A stretch of 64,000 bases of DNA from Luteibacter sp. OK325 (GTDB lineage Bacteria > Pseudomonadota > Gammaproteobacteria > Xanthomonadales > Rhodanobacteraceae): assembly GCF_003050935.1 (NCBI RefSeq), contig NZ_QAOX01000001.1:124001-188000 (forward strand). The letters are read 5' to 3'. The position numbers and the translations under genes are program-made. Positions 40,133 to 48,474 of the stretch are shown here, piece by piece (within the stretch, counting starts at the first letter, position 1; the number at the start of each line of letters is the position of its first letter). Under the pieces are notes generated by a model. The model was not told the DNA's origin and made no database searches. It worked only from the letters and a program-made list of their open reading frames with translations.

Positions 40133-40145
40133 GCCTGTAAGAGCA

Positions 40146-40167
40146 TCGCCGCTGAAGCGGCTCCCAC
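40146..40167. repeat. REP half-unit downstream of the M13 peptidase gene
   Basis: TCGCCGCTGAAGCGGCTCCC followed by AC, the tail of the CTTCAG-type REP, 13 bp after the peptidase stop. Confidence 0.75.
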
Positions 40168-40187
40168 AAAGAGCAGGTCTGGCTCCT

Positions 40188-40279
40188 GTGGGAGCCGATT
40201 CATCGGCGATGTGGGAGCCGATTCATCGGCGATGTGGGAGCCGATTCATCGGCGATGTGGGAGCCGATTCATCGGCGAT
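40188..40279. repeat. Four perfect tandem copies of a 23-bp REP head
   Basis: The 23-bp unit (GTGGGAGCCGATTCATCGGC then GAT) is repeated four times without a single mismatch at 40188, 40211, 40234 and 40257. Each unit contains the small dyad CCGAT-tc-ATCGG. The last copy overlaps the 3' end of the permease gene on the - strand, whose stop is at 40269-40271. Confidence 0.95.
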
Positions 40280-40985
40280 TCCTTCGGATCCGCCGCTCGA
40301 CACTGCCGAGCAACCCATCGATCGACAACGCCAGCGCCCCGACCAGCAACGCCCCCTGCACCACGTAAGCGGTATTGTTCCCGACCAGCCCCTCGACGAT
40401 CGGTGACCCGAGCGTCGTCGCTCCCACGGCCGAGCCGATGGTGGCGGTGCCGACACCGACGATCGCCGAGAGCCGCACGCCAGCCATGATCGGGCCGGCT
40501 GCCAGCGGCAATTCCACGTCCCACAACCTTCGCCAGCGTCCGTAGCCCATGCCATCTGCTGCATGCAGCGCCGCAGGCGACACATTATCCAGGCCGGCCA
40601 CGGTCTGGCCGAGCACCGGCAGCACGCCGTAAAGGGTCAGGGCAAGCAAGGTGGGCGCCGCGCCGAAACCGAGCAAGGGCACGGCGATCGCCAGCACAGC
40701 GACCGGCGGAAACGTCTGCCCGATCACGGCGATCGCACGTACGGTCGGCAGCAACGAGCGCCCGGTCGGGCGCGTCGCCAGCACGCCGAGCGTGAGGCCG
40801 ATCGCGACGGCCACGAATGTCGCCAGCGCGACCAGCCATAAGTGCGAAAGCGTCAGCGCAAGAAAGGACGTGCGCGCGTACAGCGGATGCGACAGTGTCG
40901 GTATCCAGGCGTGAAACCATGGCTCGCTGTGCGGCAGTACGAGCAGCAAGGCGACCAGCAGCAGCGGAGCGAAGATCACCTTCAC
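40269..40985 (-). CDS. yehW: Osmoprotectant-type ABC transporter permease (YehW-like)
   Basis: 238-residue inner-membrane permease with about six hydrophobic segments and the binding-protein-dependent transport signature around GMGYGRWRRLWDVELPLAAGP-type EAA loop (AADGMGYGRWRRLWDVELP). Order and sizes of the four genes (300, 374, 309, 238 residues) match the YehZYXW/OsmF importer of E. coli, part of the OpuB/ProU family for betaine-like solutes. Its start overlaps the ATPase stop by 4 bp. The last three codons and the stop lie in the fourth copy of the 23-bp tandem repeat, so the C-terminal NRR is probably repeat-derived. Confidence 0.8.
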   Translation of the reverse strand: MKVIFAPLLLVALLLVLPHSEPWFHAWIPTLSHPLYARTSFLALTLSHLWLVALATFVAVAIGLTLGVLATRPTGRSLLPTVRAIAVIGQTFPPVAVLAIAVPLLGFGAAPTLLALTLYGVLPVLGQTVAGLDNVSPAALHAADGMGYGRWRRLWDVELPLAAGPIMAGVRLSAIVGVGTATIGSAVGATTLGSPIVEGLVGNNTAYVVQGALLVGALALSIDGLLGSVERRIRRNRR

Positions 40986-41911
40986 TCGCGCGATGCCACG
41001 AGATCGGCGAGCAGGATCGTGCCGGCAGGATGCCCGTCTTCGTGCACCGGCAGGCGATCGCGACCCTGCGTCAGCATCGCTCCCAGCGCATCCTGCAATG
41101 ACGAACCGCCATCGACGGCGTCGCCATCGGCGATCTCGCCCTTGCGCATGCTGTCGCGCACGAGCCGCACCGCCAGCTCGCGCAGTCGCGCACGCGATCC
41201 GCCGACGAATTCGCGCACGCGTTCGTTGACCGGCTGGCGGATCAATTCGAGCGGCGTGCCTACCTGGGCGACTTTCCCGTCGAGCATCAGGGCCACGCGG
41301 TGGCCGAGGCCGAACGCTTCGTCCATATCGTGCGTAACGAAGAGGATCGTCGTAGCCGTATCGCGCTGAATTGCTTTCAGGCTGGCCTGCAACGACTCGC
41401 GGGTGACCGGGTCGAGTGCGCCGAACGGCTCATCCATCAGCACGATGCGCGGCCGCGCGGCGAGCGCACGTGCAACGCCGACGCGCTGCTGCTGTCCGCC
41501 GGATAGCGTATCCGGATACCGATCGACGATGCCCGGTTCGTCCAGCTTGAGCAGGATGAGCAGCTCCTCGACACGCGCGTCGATTTCCGCCTTCGACCAG
41601 CCGAGCAGGTGCGGGACGGTGGCAACGTTCTCGCCGACGGTGCGATGCGGAAACAGGCCGACGGACTGGATGGCGTAACCAATGCCACGACGCAACGTTT
41701 CGACATCCTGTGTGGCCACGTCCACACCGTCGATGCGCACGTTCCCCGCATCGATGTGGACCAGGCGGTTCACTGTGCGCAGCAGCGTGGACTTGCCCGA
41801 GCCCGATGGTCCGACGAGAACGAAGAATTCGCCATCCTCGACGCGCAGCGACAGGTCGTCGATGACGACGTGCTCGCCGAAGCGTTTGTGGACGTGGTCG
41901 AACTCGATCAT
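40982..41911 (-). CDS. yehX: Osmoprotectant-type ABC transporter ATP-binding protein (YehX-like)
   Basis: 309-residue ATPase. Walker A GPSGSGKST, Q-loop AIQSVGLFPHRTV, signature LSGGQQQRVG, Walker B IVLMDEPFGALD and switch His in FVTHDMDEA are intact. A C-terminal extension of about 70 residues with LPVHEDGHPAGTILLADL resembles part of a CBS-like regulatory module of OpuA/YehX-type subunits, but only one half is evident. It overlaps both neighbouring permease genes by 4 bp. Confidence 0.85.
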   Translation of the reverse strand: MIEFDHVHKRFGEHVVIDDLSLRVEDGEFFVLVGPSGSGKSTLLRTVNRLVHIDAGNVRIDGVDVATQDVETLRRGIGYAIQSVGLFPHRTVGENVATVPHLLGWSKAEIDARVEELLILLKLDEPGIVDRYPDTLSGGQQQRVGVARALAARPRIVLMDEPFGALDPVTRESLQASLKAIQRDTATTILFVTHDMDEAFGLGHRVALMLDGKVAQVGTPLELIRQPVNERVREFVGGSRARLRELAVRLVRDSMRKGEIADGDAVDGGSSLQDALGAMLTQGRDRLPVHEDGHPAGTILLADLVASRE

Positions 41912-43032
41912 GAGCGGCGTTCCGTAAAGGCGAGCATGGCCTGGAAGAGGAGGTCGACGGCGAGCGCCAGCGCGATGATCGCCAGCGTACCCAACATCAC
42001 CATGTCGTTGGCGCCCTGGCCGATACCGAGGAAGACGAAACGTCCCAGACCGCCCGCGCCGATCAGGGTGGCGACTGCCGCCAGTCCGATCGTCTGTACC
42101 GCGACGATACGCAAGCCGGCGAGCAACACCGGCCAGCCCAGGGGCAACTGCACACGCGACAGCAGCTGCAGGCGACTCATGCCGAGCCCGCGAGCCGCTT
42201 CACGCGCGTCCGGCGGCACCGCACCGAGGCCCGCGACGGTGTATCGCACCACCGGCAACAGGGCGTACAGCACCAGCGCAAAGACGGCGGGCGCGGCGCC
42301 CGTGCCACCAAAGCCAAGCGCGCCAAGGGCAGGCCATGCCCGCGCCAGCCATGCGAAGGGGCCGATCAGCAGCGCGAACAAGGCCAGCGACGGTACGGTC
42401 TGCAGGAAGGCAAGCACGCCGACGACGGCCCCGTCCGTTCGCCGTGCGCGCCATGCCCACCAGCCCAGCGGCGCGCCGATGACGAGTGCCAGCACCAACG
42501 TCGTCGCGGCAAGGCTCAGGTGGGTAAGCAGTGCGTCCATGAAAGGACCGCGCTGTGCGTGGAATTCACGGACCAGGGCCAGCGATTCGAAGGCGCCGGC
42601 CCTGCTCATCGCAACGAGTGCCACGAACAGCCCGGCCCAGGCGACGATCCGCCCCGACGTTCGCACACCGCGCAGGCGATCGAGCAGGAGCAGGTTCGCC
42701 GCGAGCCACATCAGCCAGAAACCCGCGCCCAATGGAACACGCGCGCTGGCTGCCGTCGCATGGAGCAAGGCGCGTGCATCCATGCCTGCAACCAGGGGCA
42801 GACCGGCGATCAATGCCCACGCCAGCAGCGCGACGGCAACCCGGCTACCCCGGACCTCGAGCATGCCAAGCCCCGCGAGCAGAACCCACGACAGAGCCAG
42901 CGCTACGACGTGTGGACTGTGCGGCTCGCCGCTCAGGAGCCGGTTGGGCGTGACATAGAGGAAGGGAAAGGCGATCGCGCAAAGGAGGCCGATGCCGGCC
43001 AGCACGAGGACAGGAAGCGCGCGCGGGTTCAC
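41908..43032 (-). CDS. yehY: Osmoprotectant-type ABC transporter permease (YehY-like)
   Basis: 374 residues; the larger permease of the system. Four or five extra N-terminal hydrophobic segments (from VLVLAGIGLLCAIAFPFLYV on) precede the canonical permease domain, which contains the EAA-like loop in EAARGLGMSRLQLLSRVQLP. E. coli YehY is similarly enlarged. It overlaps the yehX start and the substrate-binding-protein stop by 4 bp each. Confidence 0.82.
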   Translation of the reverse strand: MNPRALPVLVLAGIGLLCAIAFPFLYVTPNRLLSGEPHSPHVVALALSWVLLAGLGMLEVRGSRVAVALLAWALIAGLPLVAGMDARALLHATAASARVPLGAGFWLMWLAANLLLLDRLRGVRTSGRIVAWAGLFVALVAMSRAGAFESLALVREFHAQRGPFMDALLTHLSLAATTLVLALVIGAPLGWWAWRARRTDGAVVGVLAFLQTVPSLALFALLIGPFAWLARAWPALGALGFGGTGAAPAVFALVLYALLPVVRYTVAGLGAVPPDAREAARGLGMSRLQLLSRVQLPLGWPVLLAGLRIVAVQTIGLAAVATLIGAGGLGRFVFLGIGQGANDMVMLGTLAIIALALAVDLLFQAMLAFTERRS

Positions 43033-43931
43033 GGCACCAGCCCCTCTTCGCGGAGATAGTCGCCGGCCACGACGGCCGGATCTTCGCCGCTGATCTGTGT
43101 TCGCGCGTTGAGCTTGCGCAATACCTCGACCGTCAATGGCCGGAAGGCGGCGTCCAGCGAACCGCGCATCGCAGGATAGCGGCGCAGCACATCGTCGCGA
43201 ACCACGGGGGCGGGCTGATAGACCATTTCCACGTGTCGCGGGTCGGCAAGCACGACCAGGCCGGTGACGGCGATGGCACCGTCCGTCGAATAGACCATGC
43301 TCGCGTTCACTCCCGAAATACCTTCGGCGGCGGCCTTGATGGTCGCCGAGGTATCCCCGCCCGCGAGCACCAGCAACTGGTCACCGCGCAAGGTGAATCC
43401 GTAGGCGGCCTGGAATGCCGGCAGCGCCGCATCGCTCTCCACGAACTCGGCCGATCCGGCCAGGAACACCTCGCCCTTGCCGTTTACCCAGCGCGCGAAA
43501 TCGTCGAGCGTGCCGAGCTGCGCCGCTCGTGCCACGTCGCCACGCACACCGATCGCCCAGTGATTGTCGGCAGGTGCCGGTGTCAGCCAGACCAGGTGGT
43601 TGGCGGCACGGTCGAGTGAGGCGGCGAGTGCGTACGCCTGGCGCGCGTCGCGAAAGGCGGGGTCATTCTCGCGATGAAAGAAAAACGCCGCGTTGCCGGT
43701 GTATTCCGGGTAGACGTCCAGATCGCCGTTGAGCAAGGCGCGACGCACGATGGACGTGGGGCCGAGCTGGGTCCGGTCGATCACCGGCACGCCGTCATGG
43801 CGAAGCACCTGCAACAGGATCTGCCCGAGTACCGCACCCTCGTTGTCCGCCTTCGAGCCCACCCGGACCGCGGCCTGCCCGTACGCTGTCGAAGCGAGCA
43901 TGGTGAGCAGGGCGCAGAGCAGGCGACGCAA
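43029..43931 (-). CDS. yehZ: Osmoprotectant-type periplasmic binding protein (YehZ/OsmF-like)
   Basis: 300 residues with a signal peptide (RRLLCALLTMLASTAYGQA) and an OpuAC-type binding fold starting VRVGSKADNEGAVLGQIL. GDLDVYPEYTGNA is the conserved OpuAC/OsmF segment, and ADNHWAIGVRGDVA and VYSTDGAIAV follow. The start is TTG at 43931, 3 bp after the GH31 stop; no ATG or GTG would keep the whole signal peptide. Ligands of this family include glycine betaine and related compounds; the ligand here is unknown. Confidence 0.82.
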   Translation of the reverse strand: MRRLLCALLTMLASTAYGQAAVRVGSKADNEGAVLGQILLQVLRHDGVPVIDRTQLGPTSIVRRALLNGDLDVYPEYTGNAAFFFHRENDPAFRDARQAYALAASLDRAANHLVWLTPAPADNHWAIGVRGDVARAAQLGTLDDFARWVNGKGEVFLAGSAEFVESDAALPAFQAAYGFTLRGDQLLVLAGGDTSATIKAAAEGISGVNASMVYSTDGAIAVTGLVVLADPRHVEMVYQPAPVVRDDVLRRYPAMRGSLDAAFRPLTVEVLRKLNARTQISGEDPAVVAGDYLREEGLVP

Positions 43932-43934
43932 CGG

Positions 43935-46535
43935 TCAGCGCCCGAGAAGGCTGGTAAACGTACGCTTGAAGGTCTCGTCGATCGGCGTGGCATACACGCT
44001 CGCCGGCAACCCGCGGAAGCGCGCTTCGAAAGCGAGTACGGCCGCCATGAAGCGGCCCGCACGACCTTCATCGTCGCCATCTTCCACCGCATAGGCCAGC
44101 ACGCGCGCCGCCTGACCGGCAAGGTCGACGTCGTCAGGCAGTGCCGAGATGTCGCCCCATACCTGCTTCAGATAGTCCACGGCGATGCCGGCACGGCGCA
44201 TGCGGTGCAGCAGGCCAGCCGGCATCGTGTGCTCAGGTGTGAACCGCGCGACGATATCCTGCGGCTCGTCCAGCGATACCGACCCCAGGTCGACGCGGAT
44301 GCAAAGCGATGCCGTGTCGAACAGCCAGGTCCGCGGCGCGGGCGGCTCGCTGTACGGCAACGCCACACCGTTGACCTCGACACGTTCCGGTATGCCGGCG
44401 TCGAGCAGCTCGACGATGTACGAACGCGCGCTGGGACGTCCTTTGTAGTCTCCGCGCATGGCGTCGATGTGCACGCGTTGCGCACGATCGCCACGACGGC
44501 TGCGCACACAGGTGCGCGCGAATTCGCCGCGCTGGTAGCCCTGGCTCTCGCCGTCGTCATCGTAGAGCTCCGTGGCACCTTCGTCGCCGGGGAAAATCTG
44601 CAGGATCAGGGCGTCGGGCACGCTGGCGAGGTTACGCATGCCCTCGGGATACAGGGGCACCACGCTGCCCGGCCGGACGAAGATGGGAATCTCCTCGAGC
44701 GTGTAATGGCGTTCGATCATCTGCCCACCCTCGAACGCCTCCGCGCCGTCGCGGCTGTACCAGAGGCCGGGCGGTAACCACACCGGAAACGATGCGGCAC
44801 CGTCCTCGCCTACCGGTGCCGTGACCGGCGCCACGAGGATGTCGTTGCCGAACATGTATTGCGCCGGGTGGCTGTACGCCTCTTCGTGCTGTGGCCAGTG
44901 GTAGTACATCGGCCGCACGATCGACAGCCCGGTGTCGTAAGCGTGGCGTGCGGCAGCGTAGATGTACGGCGCAAGCTGATAACGCAGCCGGATCGCGGCG
45001 AAGATCGCGTCGCCATAGGGCGGACCGAAGTGCCACGGCTCCTTGTGCAGACTCGCTTCCTTCGCCGAGTGCGTCCGCAGTACGGGACTGAATACGCCCA
45101 GCTGCATCCATCGCGCATAGAGCTCCGGCTCGAGATGCCGTTCCGGCCGCGGAATATGCTTGTGGAAGGTATGCCCACCGATGTCGTGGCTCCAGTAGCC
45201 GTAAAGCACATTGGACGCCATGGCGGTGAAGTGCGGCTGGAACGCCAGCGAATCCCAGGAGATCACGCTGTCGCCGGAGAAGCCTATGGGATACCGATGG
45301 TTACCGAGCCCGCCCCATCGATGGTAGATCAGTCCGCGCCGATCGCCGTCGCGCTGCATCTCGGTGAAGAATGTGTGGTTGAGCCACCACGTGTTCGACA
45401 GTCCCGGGTGTGCCTTCGACTCGGGCCATTGCTGCCAGTCGAGCCACCAGAAATCGACACCGACCTTCTCCAGTGGATGCAGCACCGTGTCGAACAAGGC
45501 ACGCATATACGGCTGCGATGTGCCTTCGAAGGGAATGGCCGCCTTTGTCGAGGTGTCCCAAGACAAGGCCTTCGCCATGGCGTCGTATTGTTCTTCGTGA
45601 GGCAATACACCCGATGCCGGGTGCAGGTTCAGGGTCACCCGCAGGTGCTGTCCGTGCGCCCAGCGCATGAAGGCCTTCGGATCGGGAAACAGGCTGCGAT
45701 TGAAGGTGTAGCCGGTCCAGCCGGATTGCTCGCCGAAGACGTCCTTGTGCTCGTGCCCCGGCCGCAGCGACAGGCCAGGCGTGGTATGCCAGTCCATGTC
45801 GAGCACCAGCACGTCCAGCGGAATGCGTTCCTTCTCGAAGCGAGCACCGAGCGTGCGCAGTTCTTCGTCGGTGTAGTTCCAGTACCGCGACCACCAGTAG
45901 CCGAAGACGAAACGTGGCGGGATTGGCTGGGGTCCCGCGATGGCGGCGAAATCGCCCAGCGCGGCACGGTAGGCATGGCCGTAGCCAAAGAAGTACAGGT
46001 CCTGTCGCTCACCCGCCGGACGCTCGAGCACCCAGCCTTCGTCATCGATGCCGTAGCCTTCGGTATCGTCCACCACGTGCCAACCGTCACGCGCGATCAG
46101 CCCTTCCTCGATCGGCAGCTTGCTGCCGTCCTGCCAGGTGTCGCCGTCATAGCGGTCCAGCGTGCGATAGGTACCGCCGAGGTTGACCTTCTGGGCATCG
46201 CCCGGTTTCCAGGTCAGGTCGTCTTCGCCCTGGCGAACGTGGATGGAAAGGTTGGCCGCGGTGAAGCGTCCACTGCCTTTCTCGTAGCGCAGCCGCAGCG
46301 CGCCGGTGTCGATCTCCAGCACGTGCTCGTCTTCGGCAATCCGGAACGGCGGCACGTCCAGCGCCCGGTGCACCACGATCTGGGTGCGGTTGTCGCGGAA
46401 CTGGCCCGAGGCGCTCCATTCCAGGCGAATGAGCCGTGGCGTGAGGACGCTGAAGCGCACCCCGGCGCGCTCGATCACGGCCTCGGGGTGGGCCGCTGCG
46501 CCGGCATCGGGCCGGTGGTCTGTCGTGGCTTCCAT
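43935..46535 (-). CDS. Glycoside hydrolase family 31 (alpha-glucosidase/alpha-xylosidase-type)
   Basis: 866-residue GH31 enzyme without a signal peptide, so probably cytoplasmic. N-terminal beta-sandwich (about residues 20-190), then the (beta/alpha)8 barrel beginning with PPRFVFGYWWSRYWNYTDEE. The nucleophile is D366 in FWWLDWQQW and the acid/base D422 in GFSGDSVISW; RWMQLGVFSPVLRTHS is another family block. C-terminal beta domains contain GSVVPLYP, and a further roughly 90-residue alpha-helical region with HTMPAGLLHRMRRAG. It acts on alpha-linked glucose or xylose; exact specificity is not visible. The downstream yehZ homologue begins 3 bp after its stop, indicating one transcript. Confidence 0.9.
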   Translation of the reverse strand: MEATTDHRPDAGAAAHPEAVIERAGVRFSVLTPRLIRLEWSASGQFRDNRTQIVVHRALDVPPFRIAEDEHVLEIDTGALRLRYEKGSGRFTAANLSIHVRQGEDDLTWKPGDAQKVNLGGTYRTLDRYDGDTWQDGSKLPIEEGLIARDGWHVVDDTEGYGIDDEGWVLERPAGERQDLYFFGYGHAYRAALGDFAAIAGPQPIPPRFVFGYWWSRYWNYTDEELRTLGARFEKERIPLDVLVLDMDWHTTPGLSLRPGHEHKDVFGEQSGWTGYTFNRSLFPDPKAFMRWAHGQHLRVTLNLHPASGVLPHEEQYDAMAKALSWDTSTKAAIPFEGTSQPYMRALFDTVLHPLEKVGVDFWWLDWQQWPESKAHPGLSNTWWLNHTFFTEMQRDGDRRGLIYHRWGGLGNHRYPIGFSGDSVISWDSLAFQPHFTAMASNVLYGYWSHDIGGHTFHKHIPRPERHLEPELYARWMQLGVFSPVLRTHSAKEASLHKEPWHFGPPYGDAIFAAIRLRYQLAPYIYAAARHAYDTGLSIVRPMYYHWPQHEEAYSHPAQYMFGNDILVAPVTAPVGEDGAASFPVWLPPGLWYSRDGAEAFEGGQMIERHYTLEEIPIFVRPGSVVPLYPEGMRNLASVPDALILQIFPGDEGATELYDDDGESQGYQRGEFARTCVRSRRGDRAQRVHIDAMRGDYKGRPSARSYIVELLDAGIPERVEVNGVALPYSEPPAPRTWLFDTASLCIRVDLGSVSLDEPQDIVARFTPEHTMPAGLLHRMRRAGIAVDYLKQVWGDISALPDDVDLAGQAARVLAYAVEDGDDEGRAGRFMAAVLAFEARFRGLPASVYATPIDETFKRTFTSLLGR

Positions 46536-46687
46536 GGGCGTGGAGCCCCCTTCTTCGACGCGAGGTAGGCCATTATGACGCGTTGCCGCATGGAACCGGT
46601 GAAAGACTGCGCTTGACGGGGTCTTGCCGCGCCATGCACATCCGGCCCATCACCTTCGTTGCTTCAATCAACGTCGGGAGCGGGACC

Positions 46688-46942
46688 ATGAACGAAGACC
46701 AGATCCGGGGCGCAGCGAACACCATCGGTGGCCGCGTGCAGCGGGCAGCCGGCGCACTGGGCGGTGACCACGGCCTCGAAGCCGAAGGCGCCATTCGCGA
46801 GACCGCCGGCCGCGTCCAGGCCAAAGCCGGCGAAGCGGTGGACAGCGCCCGCGACGTCATCGCCCACCGCCCCCTCGGCGCGATCCTGAGCGGCTTTGGC
46901 GTTGGCATCCTGGTCGGCATGCTGCTCGCCCGCCGCGACTGA
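46688..46942 (+). CDS. CsbD-like small membrane protein with ElaB-like tail
   Basis: 84 residues from ATG 46688 (GGGAGCGGGA just upstream); the open frame reaches back to 46583 but without support. Residues 1-45 (MNEDQIRGAANTIGGRVQRA and on) follow the CsbD pattern of amphipathic helices with Gly/Ala, and residues 46-84 (DSARDVIAHRPLGAILSGFG to the final LLARRD) resemble the C-terminal half of ElaB/YqjD (DUF883), ribosome-associated inner-membrane proteins. CsbD and DUF883 genes are commonly stress-induced. The 152-bp upstream gap holds TTGACG at 46613 without a convincing -10. Confidence 0.75.
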   Translation: MNEDQIRGAANTIGGRVQRAAGALGGDHGLEAEGAIRETAGRVQAKAGEAVDSARDVIAHRPLGAILSGFGVGILVGMLLARRD

Positions 46943-46955
46943 ATACACAACTCTC

Positions 46956-47101
46956 GTAGGAGCCGCTTCAGCGGCGAACCCTCAGGTTGTCGAATTTGCG
47001 AATGAGGCCTTGCAATGATCGGGCGAGCGGTTGGACCGCCGGCACGATGCAATGCAATGCCTCATTCGCCACCGGCCTTTCGCCGATGAATCGGCTCCCA
47101 C
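46956..47101. repeat. REP/BIME with extended central hairpin
   Basis: The outer arms mix both families: a CTTCAG-type head (GTAGGAGCCGCTTCAGCGGC at 46956) and an ATTCAT-type tail (GCCGATGAATCGGCTCCCAC ending 47101). Between them is a second inverted repeat, GCGAATGAGGC (46998-47008) with GCCTCATTCGC (47059-47069). It separates the convergent csbD-like and diguanylate cyclase genes. Confidence 0.8.
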
Positions 47102-47138
47102 ATGGCTCAGAGCAGGGCTCCCACATGGCTCAGAGCAG
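47093..47138. repeat. Two perfect tandem copies of a 23-bp sequence at the cyclase stop codon
   Basis: GGCTCCCACATGGCTCAGAG then CAG occurs at 47093-47115 and again at 47116-47138. The first part is REP tail and the second part is the 3' end of the diguanylate cyclase gene, whose TGA (47130-47132, - strand) lies in the second copy. Confidence 0.9.
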
Positions 47139-48473
47139 CAAGCACCGATTGCGCCCCGCTCGCTTGGCGGCATAAAGCGCCCGGTCCGCGCGGTCGAAAA
47201 CGGTTGCGGCGGTGTCATCGGCGAGGAAACGCGTGATGCCGCCGGACATCGTCACGGTCACCGGTTTCTGGCTGGCGTGGAAGGCGAGAGCAGCGACCGT
47301 TTCGCATAGCGCCTGGGCGGCCGCTATCGCTTCTTCGGCGGAAATACCGGCGAAGACCACGACGAATTCCTCGCCGCCATAGCGCGCGACGAAGGCAGGT
47401 TCGGGCAGTTCGCGGGTGAGGGTCTGAGCGACGATGCGTAGCACCGCGTCGCCCGCCGCGTGACCGAAGCTATCGTTGATCACTTTGAAATGATCGATGT
47501 CGAAAGCGCCGACGCAGGCCATGCCGCCGTCTTCGCGCACGTCCTGTTCGATTTTGGCCATGCGCCGTTCGTAAGAAAGGCGGTTGGGCAGACCGGTCAG
47601 CGGATCGGTAAGTGCCAGTTCGTGCTCGCGACGCAGCGAGTCCTGCAGCGATGTCGCCTGCGTTTCCAGCTCTTCGACGCGATCTTTCATGCGTTCGGCG
47701 CGATCGCGATACGTTGCCAGGCGCTCGTCCTCGCGCACGCGAAAAGCACGAAAATGCTCGTCGATCATGGAAAGGCGCGCGTTGACCTGCGCCTGCAAGG
47801 CTTCGAGGTCGGTGGCACCCCGCGTCTGTTCGACGAGCAGCCGCATCTCCTCGCGCACCGTCGCGTCCAGGTCCCGGCCCTGCTCGTCACCCGCGCCGAC
47901 GTTCCCGGTTTCGGCCACGAGATAGCGGGTCATGTCGCCGAGCCTTCCGCTGACGTCAGCCAGAAGCTCCTGCAGCTGGGCGATGTCATGGCGCAGCGAG
48001 TTGCGCTGTTGGTTGACCACATCGGCGACGCCGCGGGCCGCCGACGAGATGGCAGCCATGTCGCGGGCCTGGCCCAGCATAGCGTGCAGTGCGTCGACTC
48101 GCCCCGCGAACACAGGCATGAGCACGACGTGGAACAGCACCTGCCGCAAGGCCTCCGTCGCTTCCTGAACCCCATCGTGCTGTGGCGTCGGTTCCGGGCG
48201 CTGTTCGAGTGCGGTCACCGCCTCGGCCAGTGCTTCGAGCAAGGCATCGAGGGCATCCGGATCGGAAGCGAGGCTCAAGCCGTCGCCGAGCTGGTCCAGC
48301 AAGCGATCGGCTTGTGCGCTTTGCCCACGCGCGAGCGCAGTGAGTCGCAGCACAAGCCTGCGCAACCCCTCTTCAAGCCTGCGGAAGTCGCGCTCGTCGC
48401 GCTCCATCCGCTCGAGAGCGAGATGGTATTTGCGCTCCCATACGTCGTGCACCGTGCCGTCGCCATCGTTCAT
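47130..48473 (-). CDS. Cytoplasmic diguanylate cyclase (GGEEF)
   Basis: 447 residues from ATG 48473, which sits 1 bp after the stop of the porin-like gene; the longer frame would run inside that gene. The N-terminal about 300 residues are helical with heptad patterns (for example MKDRVEELETQATSLQDSL) and no membrane segment. The C-terminal GGDEF domain begins LTDPLTGLPNRLSYERRM and has an intact GGEEF at 366-370. No RxxD I-site precedes it (RELP instead), so product inhibition may be absent. It ends the four-gene unit led by the cupredoxin gene. Confidence 0.9.
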   Translation of the reverse strand: MNDGDGTVHDVWERKYHLALERMERDERDFRRLEEGLRRLVLRLTALARGQSAQADRLLDQLGDGLSLASDPDALDALLEALAEAVTALEQRPEPTPQHDGVQEATEALRQVLFHVVLMPVFAGRVDALHAMLGQARDMAAISSAARGVADVVNQQRNSLRHDIAQLQELLADVSGRLGDMTRYLVAETGNVGAGDEQGRDLDATVREEMRLLVEQTRGATDLEALQAQVNARLSMIDEHFRAFRVREDERLATYRDRAERMKDRVEELETQATSLQDSLRREHELALTDPLTGLPNRLSYERRMAKIEQDVREDGGMACVGAFDIDHFKVINDSFGHAAGDAVLRIVAQTLTRELPEPAFVARYGGEEFVVVFAGISAEEAIAAAQALCETVAALAFHASQKPVTVTMSGGITRFLADDTAATVFDRADRALYAAKRAGRNRCLLL

Positions 48474-48474
48474 G

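Noticed and set aside
40188-40279. Short tandem direct repeats that could suggest a CRISPR array
   Set aside because: Units are contiguous with no spacers, match the REP family found throughout the window, and no cas gene is present.
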